Shown here: positions 27,136-41,250 of the stretch, piece after piece
How the letters are laid out: every line of letters starts with the position of its first letter
Position numbering within the stretch: position 1 is the stretch's first letter
The notes under the pieces: generated by a model
What the model saw: only the letters and a program-made list of their open reading frames with translations
Databases searched by the model: none
Told to the model about the DNA's origin: nothing
Program-made: the position numbers and the translations under genes
Assembly (NCBI GenBank): GCA_022264855.1
Contig: JABYQU010000046.1
Location: forward strand, 62,001 to 126,000
Reading direction: 5' to 3'
Length of the DNA stretch: 64,000 bases
Origin: Lenzites betulinus
Lineage: Eukaryota > Basidiomycota > Agaricomycetes > Polyporales > Polyporaceae

Positions 27136-27738
27136 TTGTGCCGACAGTGGTCCGCCCGCTGTACAATGCTCGAGTGAGCGCCGCACTTTATATTCAGGTC
27201 TCCGTACTCACATTGCGCGAATAGGGCCGCCGTCGTTCCTGCCACTATGATGACGAGGAGCAGCGCGTCTGGGCAGATGATGGGTCACAGGTGAGCCGCC
27301 CACAGGGACTCTAGGATCATCCGACCCGCACAGACCTGCTCTGCGGCTTCTCATCGTGCCAGGACGTTCTGCACGGAATCGCCCCCGGCGCGACAGGAGG
27401 AATGAGTGCGGTCAGACAAAACTGCCGCCGGTCCGCGCCACCTTAGGCTCCGTGTTACGGGCACGCGATCAAGACCACGTGGCACTCGGTCTCGCGCCTT
27501 CCGTTCAGTTCGCCATGTCAATGGTAGCAGTCCGGCTACTCCGTACAACCTCGTCGGCAACAAAGGCCTCACACAAGTATGCGAACGATGCCCGATGGCA
27601 AACGTTTACATCTGAAGGGCGGAGGTCATTCCGAGTAGTACGCTGGCGATCGCCTATGCAGGTGGAGGGAAAGGAGTCAGCGCGGGTACTCACGTCTTGC
27701 CTGAGAACATACTGGGGTAAACAAGCAACGCACCCTAA

Positions 27739-28892
27739 TCAGCAGATCAGCATGCCTTGGCTACGCTCGTCCAGTAACACAAGCGCGGCTGCCTTCAGCA
27801 CCCGCACACGGAGTCCCGGCGTTCGGTATGACCACGCATTAAGTAAGTTACGGAGGATCCTCGTATACCGAGCATCATGATAGATCTTGATGTAGTCGAT
27901 GTCACAGAGCGTGGAGCGCGGTGCTTCCAGCGAGAGTATCGATTCCTGGGGGAAGGAGGGGTTGAGCCCGACGGAAGACGCCTGCTCATGGGATCCATAG
28001 TGCGACGAGGCGGCGGCGGCGGAGCTTGTTGAGCTGTAGAATGCGAGCGAGAGCGGCCCCAGGTTCCCTTTATCCTGGACGTCCTTCATGAACGTCCAAA
28101 ACGCAGAGAGCGCGTCCCGTGTCCACACAATCGATGAGAATGGGCTGGTACCGATCGCTTCAGGTGTTTGAGTCTGTCCCTCAGACGAGTCGTGCTCCGT
28201 CGGCCTGGCCATCATGAGTGCGGGTGTGGCGCCCTCCCAAGGCAGTCGACCGCGAATCGGTACGATCCATGCTAAGCGGGAAAAGTTGTCGCCTATGCAC
28301 TCTTCGGCGGAGGCGTGTGTATGCGGAGGGATAGGCGTAGGCGGCCGAGGGTGGAAGTGGTTTGCAAAATGCGGAGGTGGGAGCAGAGGCAGCCATGAAT
28401 CATCGAACGTCATGAGGGAAGGGCAATAATGGGGCTGTGGAATGAGATGCGATGAGCCATACGAACTCTGGACGGGTACGCAAAGTACCAACGTACACGA
28501 GGCAATGCATCAAATAAAGACCCCTCCTCGAGCCGGGGTCGCTTGTGACTCGAGGTAGAGAGATCCTCGTGTTCGCTTTTGCGCTTCAAGCCCGTAGAAT
28601 AGAACGATGGGGACGGCGTGTGTTCTACAGGAACGCACAGTCTGTGCTCGCCGACTCCGTCGGCGGGGTATATCGTATCCAAGCGCGAGTCGTCTTCGGC
28701 GAGTAGCCTGTGCAAAGGTGCGTGGTCGAAGTCTTCGAGATCATCTAGGGTCCATTCCTCCTCCTCGTCTGAGAAGATCGATTCCCCCCACTCTTTCAAC
28801 GGTTGCTTGGCATTCTGGGCTGTGCGACGTCGCTCACAAACTGGTAGTCTAGCAGCGTACTGAACAGCGTTCCCTGTTAACGCTATAGCCAT
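27739..28892 (-). CDS. Uncharacterised basidiomycete protein, left copy
   Basis: An ATG at 28892 opens exon 1, an acidic region (FSDEEEEWTLDDLEDFDHAP, then RLLAEDDSRLDTIYPADG), a basic stretch SHKRPRLEEGSLFDALP and a GTACGT intron. Exon 2 begins PHYCPSLMTFDDSW and ends LLDERSQGMLIC at 27739. About 363 residues, no known domain. KRPRLE could be a nuclear localisation signal. Upstream, up to about 29190, more coding-looking sequence lies in other frames (FPDEL in one, ELCVKPAVNPISKIMNGD in the next), so the gene may be a 5'-decayed form of a longer one. The left copy also has TGA where the right has CGA in that upstream part. Confidence 0.5.
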
Positions 28893-29255
28893 AATGATGA
28901 GCTTTTTGTGGACGCTGCATCGTTTGACGAATAATACCGTGGTTATAGATGTCGAGGTTTCGCGGTGAGTGCCATAAGGTCTTGTCATCGACAGCTGAAA
29001 CCAAGGCTGCGGCGTCGTTAAACAGCACTTCGTCCGGAGTCGCATCTTCCCCTTCGTTTTCTCTGTGTAAAAAATGGTGTACAGTTAACGCGGCGCAGTC
29101 CCCATTCATGATTTTGCTGATAGGGTTAACAGCTGGTTTAACACAGAGCTCCAACAGAGCTCGTCAGGGAATTTCAAGGGATGCCACATGATCTGGAGAT
29201 CGCATCGGGAAGCCAACGGCCTTTGATCCTAACAGGCACAAACAACTTCTTCGAT

Positions 29256-29770
29256 CTCATATCTGAGTGACTACCGTGCTCGAGCTACGACAACCGGAGT
29301 CTCATCGTCCGCTCCCTTCTCTGTGTGCACAATGATTTGCAACCAAAGCAGTGCAGTTCAAATTCATGACGCTACCTAGGGATTCAATGACCTACAATGG
29401 AAGTACTTCTCCGTACTAGCACGTTGGCATGAAGTCAGATGTTACTGGTCATTGGTAACAATTCCCCTAACTTCTGGTATATTTAAGTTTGCGAGTGCTC
29501 AGCGGACGCATACAAGATATACAAGTCAAGTTTTAGAGCTCAATCTCAAACTATGGTAAGGATACATATCGTGCCAACCTTGTCGTACTATGCAATGCAT
29601 TCCGTCGGAGCTCGGAAGGGTGGTTGCCACGGGCCGTTCACCGTGATGTGTTCAATGGCTGTGTGAGTCAGAATAGGTCGGTGGTAAGTTAAACAGGTGT
29701 AAAATCGCACCATGGCATGATGTATAAAACCTGTGGCAGGACATATTGCAAGTATCATTTCCCCCTACAT
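29256..29770. other. Intergenic spacer between the duplication arm and the carboxypeptidase gene
   Basis: AT-richer sequence with no open frame I can support. It contains the 3' flank of the carboxypeptidase gene. Confidence 0.5.
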
Positions 29771-32379
29771 TCAACACATCCGGAGCAGCCGGGAAGCAAG
29801 ACCCACGAACACAACGCCCATCGCTGCGTTCCACATATTGGAAAGTTCGCTAACCGCACTGTTTGATGTGTTAGAGCTCGGAGATACTGACCCCGAGACT
29901 GTTGCGTTTCCGTTTCCACCGGCTGATGATGACGTTCCTGTCGCGCCCGAAGACTCAGGTACGATCGAAGTGGCAGTCGCTGCTGCGAGGAAGCTGTCCC
30001 ATGCTGCGATTGTCGCGCTCGGAACCACCGACGTCCCTGCAGTAGTCCCAGAGCCGTAGAAGATCTCGTTACCACCTGGCAGAAAGTCTCCGGCGAGAGT
30101 CGAGTTTTCACCTCCGACGACGGTCGTCCCTGTGACCGTACCATTCTTGTTCGAGCCGAGCACGAACTCGCGGAGGAAGACGAGTGCCTGTTGAGGCTTC
30201 CATTGGGGAACGAGATGCCCCGCGCCGGAGAAGAGGACGTAGGTGAGGTTTCGCTCCTGATGCACGATGCCGGCGAAGTTGCCTTCGTCGTCGAACCACG
30301 GCGTCGACGGCTTGCGAGAGAAGCCCTGTATCCCGCCAAAAGTGAAGTTCTGAATGACGACCTCCGTCCCGCGGTGCTGCACTTGCGAGTCGTCATTTCC
30401 AGAGTAGAATACCATCGTGACGTTCCGGGCGCTGGCATTGGCGGCGAGCTCGGTCAGGAAGGCGACGGGCTCAACGCTGGGGTCGCCGTGCTCGTTCCCG
30501 ATGCTCTTGTTGTAGACCGAGCCGAATGGGTAGTTGAAGCTGCTACTCCAGTTCTTAGACGTAGGCGCGTGCAACGCGGCCCGGGTACGCTCGTCGTTCA
30601 AAAAGGGCGCGGCGTTCAGAGGGGGTTCCGGGTGTGTAGCATCCGGGATATCGTAGACATCAAACCCGCCGTTCGCTGTCAATATCATCAGAATGCTGCT
30701 TAAACAATATATTAAAGAAGACGTACACCAGGGAAAAGTGAAGTTGAGGGCGTAATCTCTCATCTCGTCAAAGACGTCGCAGCCATACCATGGATCGATG
30801 GAACCATTCGCCCTACCCGATAAGTCGCGTTTCCACTCCGACCTGCGTCTGAGACGTGCCGTTACATCGCCGCCTTCGGAAGTAGTCCGTCCATGCTCCG
30901 CGTATCCCGCGAGAATAGCTCCCTTCAATGATGTAAATATTTCCGAGCGGACACTTGCAGCGCCGAGCGTCGCCCGGAGGCCCGACGTTAAATTGAGGGT
31001 AGGGAACGTGCCGACTTGGGGGTAAGTTAGGTTCAGGTCGAACCCGCATAGGTGATGTCTGTAAGCAAAGTCAGTTGCATGCTTTACTTAAATCGTAAAG
31101 TCATTGCACGCGTACTGCTGCTTGAAGTAGTCGAATACATCTTGGTCGTATCCAATGATTGCAGGATACGTTTCTATGATATTGATCTACTCAGGACGCT
31201 CAATTTTGACACACATGAGAAGGTTACATGTAGGAACGTACCACCGGCAGGTCGCGGATAGTTGCCAACGAACCCAATGAACCATCTCCAATCGCGATTT
31301 TACGCAGCGTCACCGGAGGAGACAATTGCGCGAATAGGTGCTTAACGATGTACGGCTGTGTGCATAGTGAGCGCTTCATGAGGGGTAGCGCACCGCATCT
31401 CAAAGCTTACTATATATGTCCCGGCATAGCTCTCGCCCGTCAGATAGAGGGGACGCGCGGCGAGACTGGGGAAGACCCGGACCAAATTCGTAAGAAATCC
31501 AAGCTAGTTCGAGTTCCTCTCAGTACATCAAGCACGTTAAGTTGTACTAACGGGATAAGCTTACGAAGTCCTCGGCCATTTGATCTTCATCCGCGACTAG
31601 CAAACGGGATTGACACGCCTGCATCCTTTATCACACCCATGGGACTCACCGTAGCCCTTCGTATCTGCAGTAGAAAACCCCGTTCCTGCACAATGACAGG
31701 AGTCAAAAGTTGTCATCGTCAATGGGACGTGAACGCTTACCAACAGGCTGGTCGATCCAGATCGTGTCTGCCAACACGTTCCAGCTGTAGGGGTTCTTCA
31801 CCCACGATCCATTGCTCAGAACGTGGATGGGGCCGTTCTAGTGTACGGTCAGCGACAGCGCCTGGTGCAACGTTTCCTTGTGATTGTTATCGGATCATAC
31901 CTCTGTCGACAGCCCGAGCATGCCAGACGATCCAGGCCTGCGGTTCCACCTCAGCGTTGACGGCACCCTGATACCCCGAGTAATGCTCACCCGCCCTGGA
32001 TCCACAGAATCCACGGTTCCGTGCTGTCCGCCTGAGCAGGGGCCGTAAGCGTCCCGTTTGCGCCCTCCCGCTCGAATCCCCAGAAAAAGAGTGTGTTGTT
32101 GGGATGGCCAGCGCGATTCACAGGAATATTTCCTGCAAAACTGCGAGGGAGTCCGGTCGGGATCCCCTGCAGCGATTCTTTGACCTCAAAGACTGGGTAG
32201 CAAACGTGTGAGCGCTCGTGTAAATGTTCAAGAACGCTACGGCACTCACAGCTCTGCCACGCAGGACTGAAGTCACCCTTTGGTTGGCCCGGCCAGACAT
32301 GAGGGAACGAGTTCGGGGGAACCAGTTGGCCGAGAGCAACACCCGCGAGGATCAGTGTAGCGAGGGTCTTGGGCAACAT
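29771..32379 (-). CDS. Secreted serine carboxypeptidase (peptidase family S10), probably GPI-anchored
   Basis: Starts MLPKTLATLILAGVALGQL (signal peptide) at 32379. S10 landmarks: LFFWGFEREG, ILWIQGGPGYSG (oxyanion region), NSWNV-type block NPYSWNVLADTIWIDQPVG (19 residues) followed by TGFS, LTGESYAGTYI (nucleophile Ser), FYSGNDDSQ near the catalytic Asp position and FSGAGHLVPQWKPQQAL with the catalytic His. The N-terminal half is split into many short exons; the last exons run 30928-29771. After the catalytic His comes a Ser/Thr/Gly-rich stalk (TGTSSSAGGNGNATVSGS) and a C-terminal hydrophobic tail (NAAMGVVFVGLASRLL), which suggests a GPI anchor. The enzyme removes C-terminal residues from peptides at acidic pH, at or outside the plasma membrane. 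Confidence 0.9.
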
Positions 32380-32913
32380 CTCAGTGGTGGACGAGCACGG
32401 CGTGCACTCAACGTAGCAATATATAGCTTTTCATCGCGAGGCGTCATATTTCATGTCCATGCGCGATGTGAGGCAATCCATGGGTCCCAGCCAACACGTT
32501 CCTTTCACGGGTTCGCCACGAGGAGCGCCTGCGGCGATAAGCAGCGTTCGGAGGGTGTTCTTACACGGATGCTGAGCATCACGAGAGCGAACAAGTGTTC
32601 TAGAAGAGGCCAGACAGTATTATATGCACGAGCGAAATGATACAGGCGTGCCGCGCGGTCCGCACGTTGCCTGAATATCTTGAGATCCAATAGGGCGCAA
32701 CGAACACGGCGGGCCGTCTAAATGTTCCGAGCATGTTAGTCACGTTTGACCGATATGTGAAATAACGAAACCAAAGTTTCGCAATAAGTATCGACAATGA
32801 GTACGCAACAGCACAGAATGAGCAACCGGTATGGTCACATTCTTGCAATCTCTGCTCATGCTCCGACACCAAACTGTCTTCTCTGGGTGCAAATAGTCAG
32901 CATCACAACAGCC
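32380..32913. other. Intergenic region
   Basis: Contains the carboxypeptidase promoter and the 3' flank of the CstF-64 gene. No further feature is supported. Confidence 0.5.
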
Positions 32914-34449
32914 TTAGATAGATCGGAAGCGTACTAGCTGCAATATCTGCTCGCGTTCCGTTGGGGGTAACGTATTGAGCTGGTCAGCGGTCAAGCGTAG
33001 CACCTGCATCAGCATGTCCTGCAAATATAGCCACCGCGTGAGAACTACGTCTTCGGGGAAAAGGATGAACGCACCCTCTGGTTCTGATCAAATTCCGGTA
33101 CAGCAGGTTGCACGGGAGCCACCTGTGGAGGGGGGTGCAAAGCGGGCGGAGGCTGGGCTTGCATCGGATGTTGGGGCGGTACTGGTTGCTGTTGATACTG
33201 CTGAGGTATGAGCGGAGGGGCCTGTGGAGGCGCGCGATAGAATGGTGGGGGCTGCATTGGAGGTGGGGGTTGCGCATACATGTTCTGCGGCAAGGGAGTA
33301 GTGGGATGATGGACAGGGGTCTGCGACGGAGGGGGTACTGCTGGAGGGTACATGGGAGGAGGCTGTTGAATTACCGGGGGTGGTTGCGCGTAAACTGTGG
33401 GCGGTTGTGCCGGTGGTTGCGGGGGTGGAGCAGCAGCAGCTGGAGGGGCGGAGGCACCGGTTGCTGCTAGCATACGCTATCCCAAAACTATGAGCCAACA
33501 CAGAAAAGAGCCTATGGAGATAGCACGAACATTAAGGACTGCGGGATCCACGATCTTGTGAAGAAGGAGGGCTTGGAACAGCGCATATCCAAGCTGCGGG
33601 TGAGCGACAAGGAGCGCACGCGCTTGGTCCGGATGTGTGATCACAAAAGCCTGCATATATGCAGGCGTCAGTATGAAGTTTGCGGACGCTGGGTGACTGT
33701 ACGAGCCTTCATCTGCGCGAGTACTTCAAGTATTTGACTTGGATCGGTGGTTGCTAGTGCATGACTGATGGCGTCTAGGGCATTCGCACCCGGTGGGAGT
33801 GGCACACCTTTCGGAAGACTGGCCAGGAAAGCATTCGGGTCAGAGCTACGGCCGTGTCGATGGTCGTCTCGATCATGACGGCCTTCGCGTTCATGGCGCT
33901 CTCGCCACTGGGCGCGGGTTTCACCACCATCCATAATCTCCCCCCGGACAGTAGTTTTCCCTTCTAGGAAGGGGTCCGAGTCGGCGAGGTCAATACGAAG
34001 TGGTCGGCCACCGATTTCTTGCCCGTTGAGATTGCGAACGGCGGACAATGCAGTCTCGTGGTCTTAACAGGAATTTCACTCACTACACTGGAGATCGCCG
34101 CAGGAAGGATGCGCACCTGCAAACTCGCAGAAACCGTAGCCCTTGGGCTTGCCCGTCTCTCGGTCAAACACAAGTCTCAAAGTGGCGCGTGTGAGCAACT
34201 CGGTGGCGTAGGATGCAAGAGCAGTAAATCCTCACCTGAAGCCAACTACCTGCCCGACACTTTTAAATATGTCAATGAGCTGATCCTAGAAAGACAAACG
34301 ATTGTTAGTCTATGGTGATACGAGATACCTCGAAACTCACTTCGCCCATGTTGTAGGGCACATTGCCCACTATCCAAGCAGGTTCTAATCAGGGAAACGC
34401 GACAGGCCACTTCCAGCATTTGAACCATACCAAAAACCACTTTGCTCAT
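32914..34449 (-). CDS. RNA15: Cleavage stimulation factor subunit 2 (CstF-64 / Rna15 type)
   Basis: RNA-binding subunit of the pre-mRNA 3'-end cleavage complex. Exon 1 is 19 nt (MSKVVF plus one base, from 34449); exon 2 completes VGNVPYNMGE; exon 3 is DQLIDIFKSVGQVVGFR. Then comes LVFDRETGKPKGYGFCEFA and AVRNLNGQEIGGRPLRID. This is one complete RRM with RNP2 (VFVGNV) and RNP1 (KGYGFCEF). The hinge follows (DAISHALATTDPSQILEVLA, QMKA), where CstF-77 binds. A long Pro/Gln-rich segment (33473-33045) precedes a short C-terminal helical domain (MQVLRLTADQLNTLPPTERE, QILQL) that ends at 32914, the domain contacted by Pcf11. Domain order and length fit the family. Confidence 0.93.
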
Positions 34450-35310
34450 GACGCAGCTACTTCACGAAGATCTTGAAACGCCACTCAAGAACAGACAACC
34501 GTTCAGACACTCAAAGGGCTCTGTTCTGTCTTGCGTCGCAGAGTGTTCTCCGCCTACGTCGCGTAGCAAAAGCTTCTTAGTACTTCAAGCTGTCAAGGAA
34601 CAGGCAGCTAACGAGAAGAAAATGCGGAGCGGGAGGAGGAGGCAGGAGGAGATGGTTCAGAGACTGTTCAGAGGAAAGAGTTTGAACGTTGAGCGTTGTT
34701 AATTCAATTATAACGTTCAACTCACGCTCGTGATGCGAAGATATTGCTTAAACTAATCCCCTCGTTGCAATTAATATTAACATACCCGCTCTCCGGCGCT
34801 TCCGAGTGGATTAACTCTTTTATCAGTAAAACCTACCGATTCCTGTCTCTCACACCGGGGGCTGCCGCCGATGTAACATTGAGGAGTTCGATGCGCTAAG
34901 CAGGGCCAAAGTCAAAGGGGGCGCGGCGTCCAAAGGGAGCTCTGCCAGTGGGTGTTTAGCATTCAGAATATCGTGGACACAAACCCGCCATTCGGGACCA
35001 CTTCAGCGGGACCACAACTTAACCCAAGATGCTGGGGTTTCTGCTGCGCCGGGTCCGGCGGCGCGTTGCGGGGAACCGGGATGAGGTGAAGGAGGTACAA
35101 GGGCGGGTTGTGACATGTGAAGCTTTGAAGGCTCAAGCTTGGTTCAACGTTCTGTCTTCTGTTTCGAGCCACTAGTCCGTGCACGCTTGCACACAACTCG
35201 ACAAGGAATGTTGTGGTCTAAGGAGCGCTCATTGGATTTGAAGATGGCCACTGCGTTGGGGAAATATAAGTTATGTACAGCTACTACACGGAAGCATATA
35301 CACCTGCGCG
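34450..35310. other. Intergenic region
   Basis: Between the divergent CstF-64 start and the 3' end of the WH1/CRIB gene. Some of the right part (35000-35310) may hold further 3' exons of the WH1/CRIB gene, which I could not join. Otherwise nothing was seen. Confidence 0.4.
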
Positions 35311-36494
35311 TTAGGAGAGAAACGGCCGCATGAATATGATCGAAGCAGAGAGGCACCATGGAGACACGGGACTGGGCATTGTTACAAGATGGGTTGAGAT
35401 CGCGCACTCACGCGCCGGCGACGCCGAGGAGACTCCTCAAGCTCCTCCGCTGTACGAGACGACCCTTCTTCCACGGGCCAGCTACAGAAGGCGCGCGGAC
35501 TGACTGATTAGCGGATATCCGTAACCCAATAAATCGACCCATACCGATGGACGGCGTACGTGTCGCTGGCGCAACAGGGCCCTCAATCTCATGCACAAGG
35601 CTTGTCCGTGCACCCGCGGTGACGCCCTCTCCAAAGCTGAGGTCCTTAATGGTCGTCTCTTCGCTCGCGCCATATCCCTGCAGCTTCTCGAGGAACACCG
35701 TCCAGCCCGGATCGACGTTCGCGGTCGCCTCGATCCGCCCGTCCTTGCTCACGCCGACGTGCGCGACATGCACGAACGTCCCCGGGGTCGGGGCGGAGAT
35801 CGTCGAACGGGACACTGCTTTGCGAGCTAATAGAGAAGGGGCGATGGAGGATGCGGGGGAAGTGGACTGCCTCGGTCTGTGTCTTGGGCAGAGGGGTGCT
35901 GAGCAGCAGCACGAGAGAACGGGCAATCATGTGTCCTGCTTAATGCATATCGCGCGAGGAACTTGGAGGAGGATACATACCAGAGATCCGGAGGTGGTCC
36001 GCGACACGTTTGTAAAACATTTCTGCATCCAAATCTTCGTCAAAACGGAACCCAAACATTCTGGACTAGAGTGGGCGTCAGTTACCGCGGTAAACAGACT
36101 GTCAATAACGACGCGGACGCACGCAGCCTGAAAACACGTGGAAAAAGGGCTTGTCTGCACGATAGTCAAAAAGCGGGGGGATTTGGTGGCGCCAAATGAC
36201 ACCCTTCCCTGTTTCGATGTCGACAAGACGAAAGCAGGAATTCTCTTCGGCATCGGACGAATCGGTGGTTTGGTGTTCGGTAAAAACGAGCAGGCCGCGC
36301 AGCCCGGTGAACCTCCACGAGTCACCGGACGCGCCGAATGCGGATTGATAGATGCGGACGTGCGCTGCCGCTAGCACCCTCGCGTGGGAGGGCAGGCCAA
36401 CATCGGAGAGCAGGGATTGATGCTTGCTATCTTCTGACAGTGACGAAAGCGAGGACGTTGCAGAGGCAGTGTAATGAGGGGAAAGGATCGACAT
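35311..36494 (-). CDS. WH1 + CRIB domain protein (WASP-like)
   Basis: ATG at 36494 (MSILSPHYTASATSSLS). Residues about 35-130 form a WH1/EVH1 domain: HARVLAAAHVRIYQSAFG, SWRFTGLRGLLVFTEHQ, SCFRLVDIETGKGVIWRHQI, FFHVFSGC and, after an intron, SRMFGFRFDEDLDAEMFYKR. A further exon carries a CRIB/GBD motif, STISAPTPGTFVHVAHVG, followed by DPGWTVFLEKLQGYG. This is the WASP order: WH1 for partner binding (WIP/verprolin), CRIB for Cdc42/Rac. The next exon reads TAEELEESPRRRRR and then a GTGAGT donor, so the true C-terminus may lie further left than 35311. I see no WH2/VCA tail that would activate Arp2/3. Cytoplasmic, at cortical actin, by family. Confidence 0.75.
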
Positions 36495-37814
36495 CGCTGT
36501 GTGGATGAAAGTGCTCGAGAGTTGGGGGAACTGGTGTAGGAGGGTCCGTCGCGATAGGCGGCTGCGGTATTTGTATGTGGACGTGAAGAAACTGCCAAGT
36601 GGGCGCTCGGCGGAGGGAGGTACATCGTGTAATCCTCGTGTGTGGCGCTGTATATAAACCATACCACCGCACGTATGTCGTGAGTATGCTGCGGGGCGAT
36701 ACGCAGGTCCCATTGCTGCATGGTTCGTGTGGAGCGAAGCGTCAACTCAAACAACCCGATCCTGCAATAGGGACGCAGGAGCACTCACCGACACACTCGA
36801 GCAGTTGCTGCTCACCCCCACAGTCAACTCAAAAGGAGACAAGAGCGACACGGTATGCGTGCAGAGACGATCATACGCCACTTGAGGGTGCCAACGTCGA
36901 CGATAATCGGGATTCGTTCAATGAGACGTATGCGACCAAGGCCGGACGCTGGCAGGAGAACTGAAATGACAGATCTAGAGCCGCCGGCCCACACCACAAG
37001 ACCGTCGTGCCGCAGTCTGTGAGCATTGAGGGGGTGTACATCGGAAGTCCGCACCGGGGGCACAGATTGACTCAAAAAGGCCAGGACCTAGCCTAGCACG
37101 ATCCGAGATGTAATCTTCGTAAATTCAGTCACAGCTGTTTGTTCGTTCGACAGAGAGTTCAGCCGACGGGGGCTCTCGACATTGGTACACCTTGGTCTAA
37201 CAGAAGACACAAGTCTATGGCGAGGCTGTGGTATCATTGGACTCTGTCTGAGATGCTTGACATGTCGGTGAGTGACTTCGTAATTATTGTGCGGTGGTGC
37301 ACTAATCACGCACGTTGCGACTCCCTTGGCCGCCCCTTGTAGCCAGAGGTTCTCTTGCAGGATGTTTCACGAGCGCCCTTGAGTAGATTCATGGTTGTAT
37401 GTGGTGCTAGCTCATACATCGTTCGCATCAGTATGACCGTAAAAGACAAGAAGCAGCCGTCTTCAACGGTTCAACTTTTTATGGTACACCAATTATGGAT
37501 TCGACTCGCATAATATTATCCCGATAATAATGATAAGCATATCGAGAGATATGCTAATAATGGTTAACTGATTAGATCAACCGCAGATAAGTACTTTTCC
37601 TCAAGTCACAGTGCACTGGAAGAGGACTCGGTCGGTCGTACTGCGTCGACAATCCTGTGGTCAGTCATTGGTGCAAAGTTTTACCAGGTAAAGCTCTTGA
37701 GGTCGATGCAGCTTTGAGGTGACTAATGCTAAAAATCAGCAACCATACACAATACTTCGTTTCCCGACGAAAATACTCTCCGCTAGTCGGCGAAGTGTCC
37801 AGGCTACTCGTTCG
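36495..37814. other. Intergenic region
   Basis: Between the divergent WH1/CRIB and NCL1 genes. It contains AT-rich stretches (37480-37570) and no gene I can support; the open frames are short and without motifs. Confidence 0.5.
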
Positions 37815-40913
<3,099 letters not shown>

Positions 40914-41250
40914 ACCATACCGGGGGCGGTAGAGGACATGTTATTCTCACCCAAGCCTTGTACAAGTATCGTACGGCAGTGCTACTCTCAGCATATCCAA
41001 TGATGTGTTCAAATGTAGACCCTTGTAGATGCATGCCCTCAGGAAGGGTGTTGGTGAAAACTGACAGGAAAAATCATGACATTCGCACGCCGCCACAGGG
41101 GCGTGAGGAGTAACAATACAAACAGGAGGAGAGAGTATATACGGTAGTAAGTAGCTATAACGAGTCACAAGCACAACACGGTCCTGATAGCAATATAACA
41201 TTCGAAAGACGCTGCGCTCGGGGCGCTCAGGGTTCGGGGTACGAGTAGTT

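Larger units (their letters stand above)
21830..29255. repeat. Left arm of a large inverted segmental duplication
   Basis: This segment, read on the minus strand, is closely similar to 49120-54292 read on the plus strand. It holds the last codons of MTG2, an F-box gene, a complete carboxylesterase and an uncharacterised gene. Homology stops inside MTG2 (near 21825) and near 29255. The piece from about 24330 to 26905 has no counterpart in the right arm. This arm has the intact MTG2 and carboxylesterase, so it is the parental copy. Confidence 0.9.

Noticed and set aside
27356..27880. 174-codon plus-strand frame, also present as 50501-51025 minus
   Set aside because: Conserved between arms only because the DNA is duplicated. 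Arg/Ser-rich output, and part of it is antisense to the uncharacterised gene.
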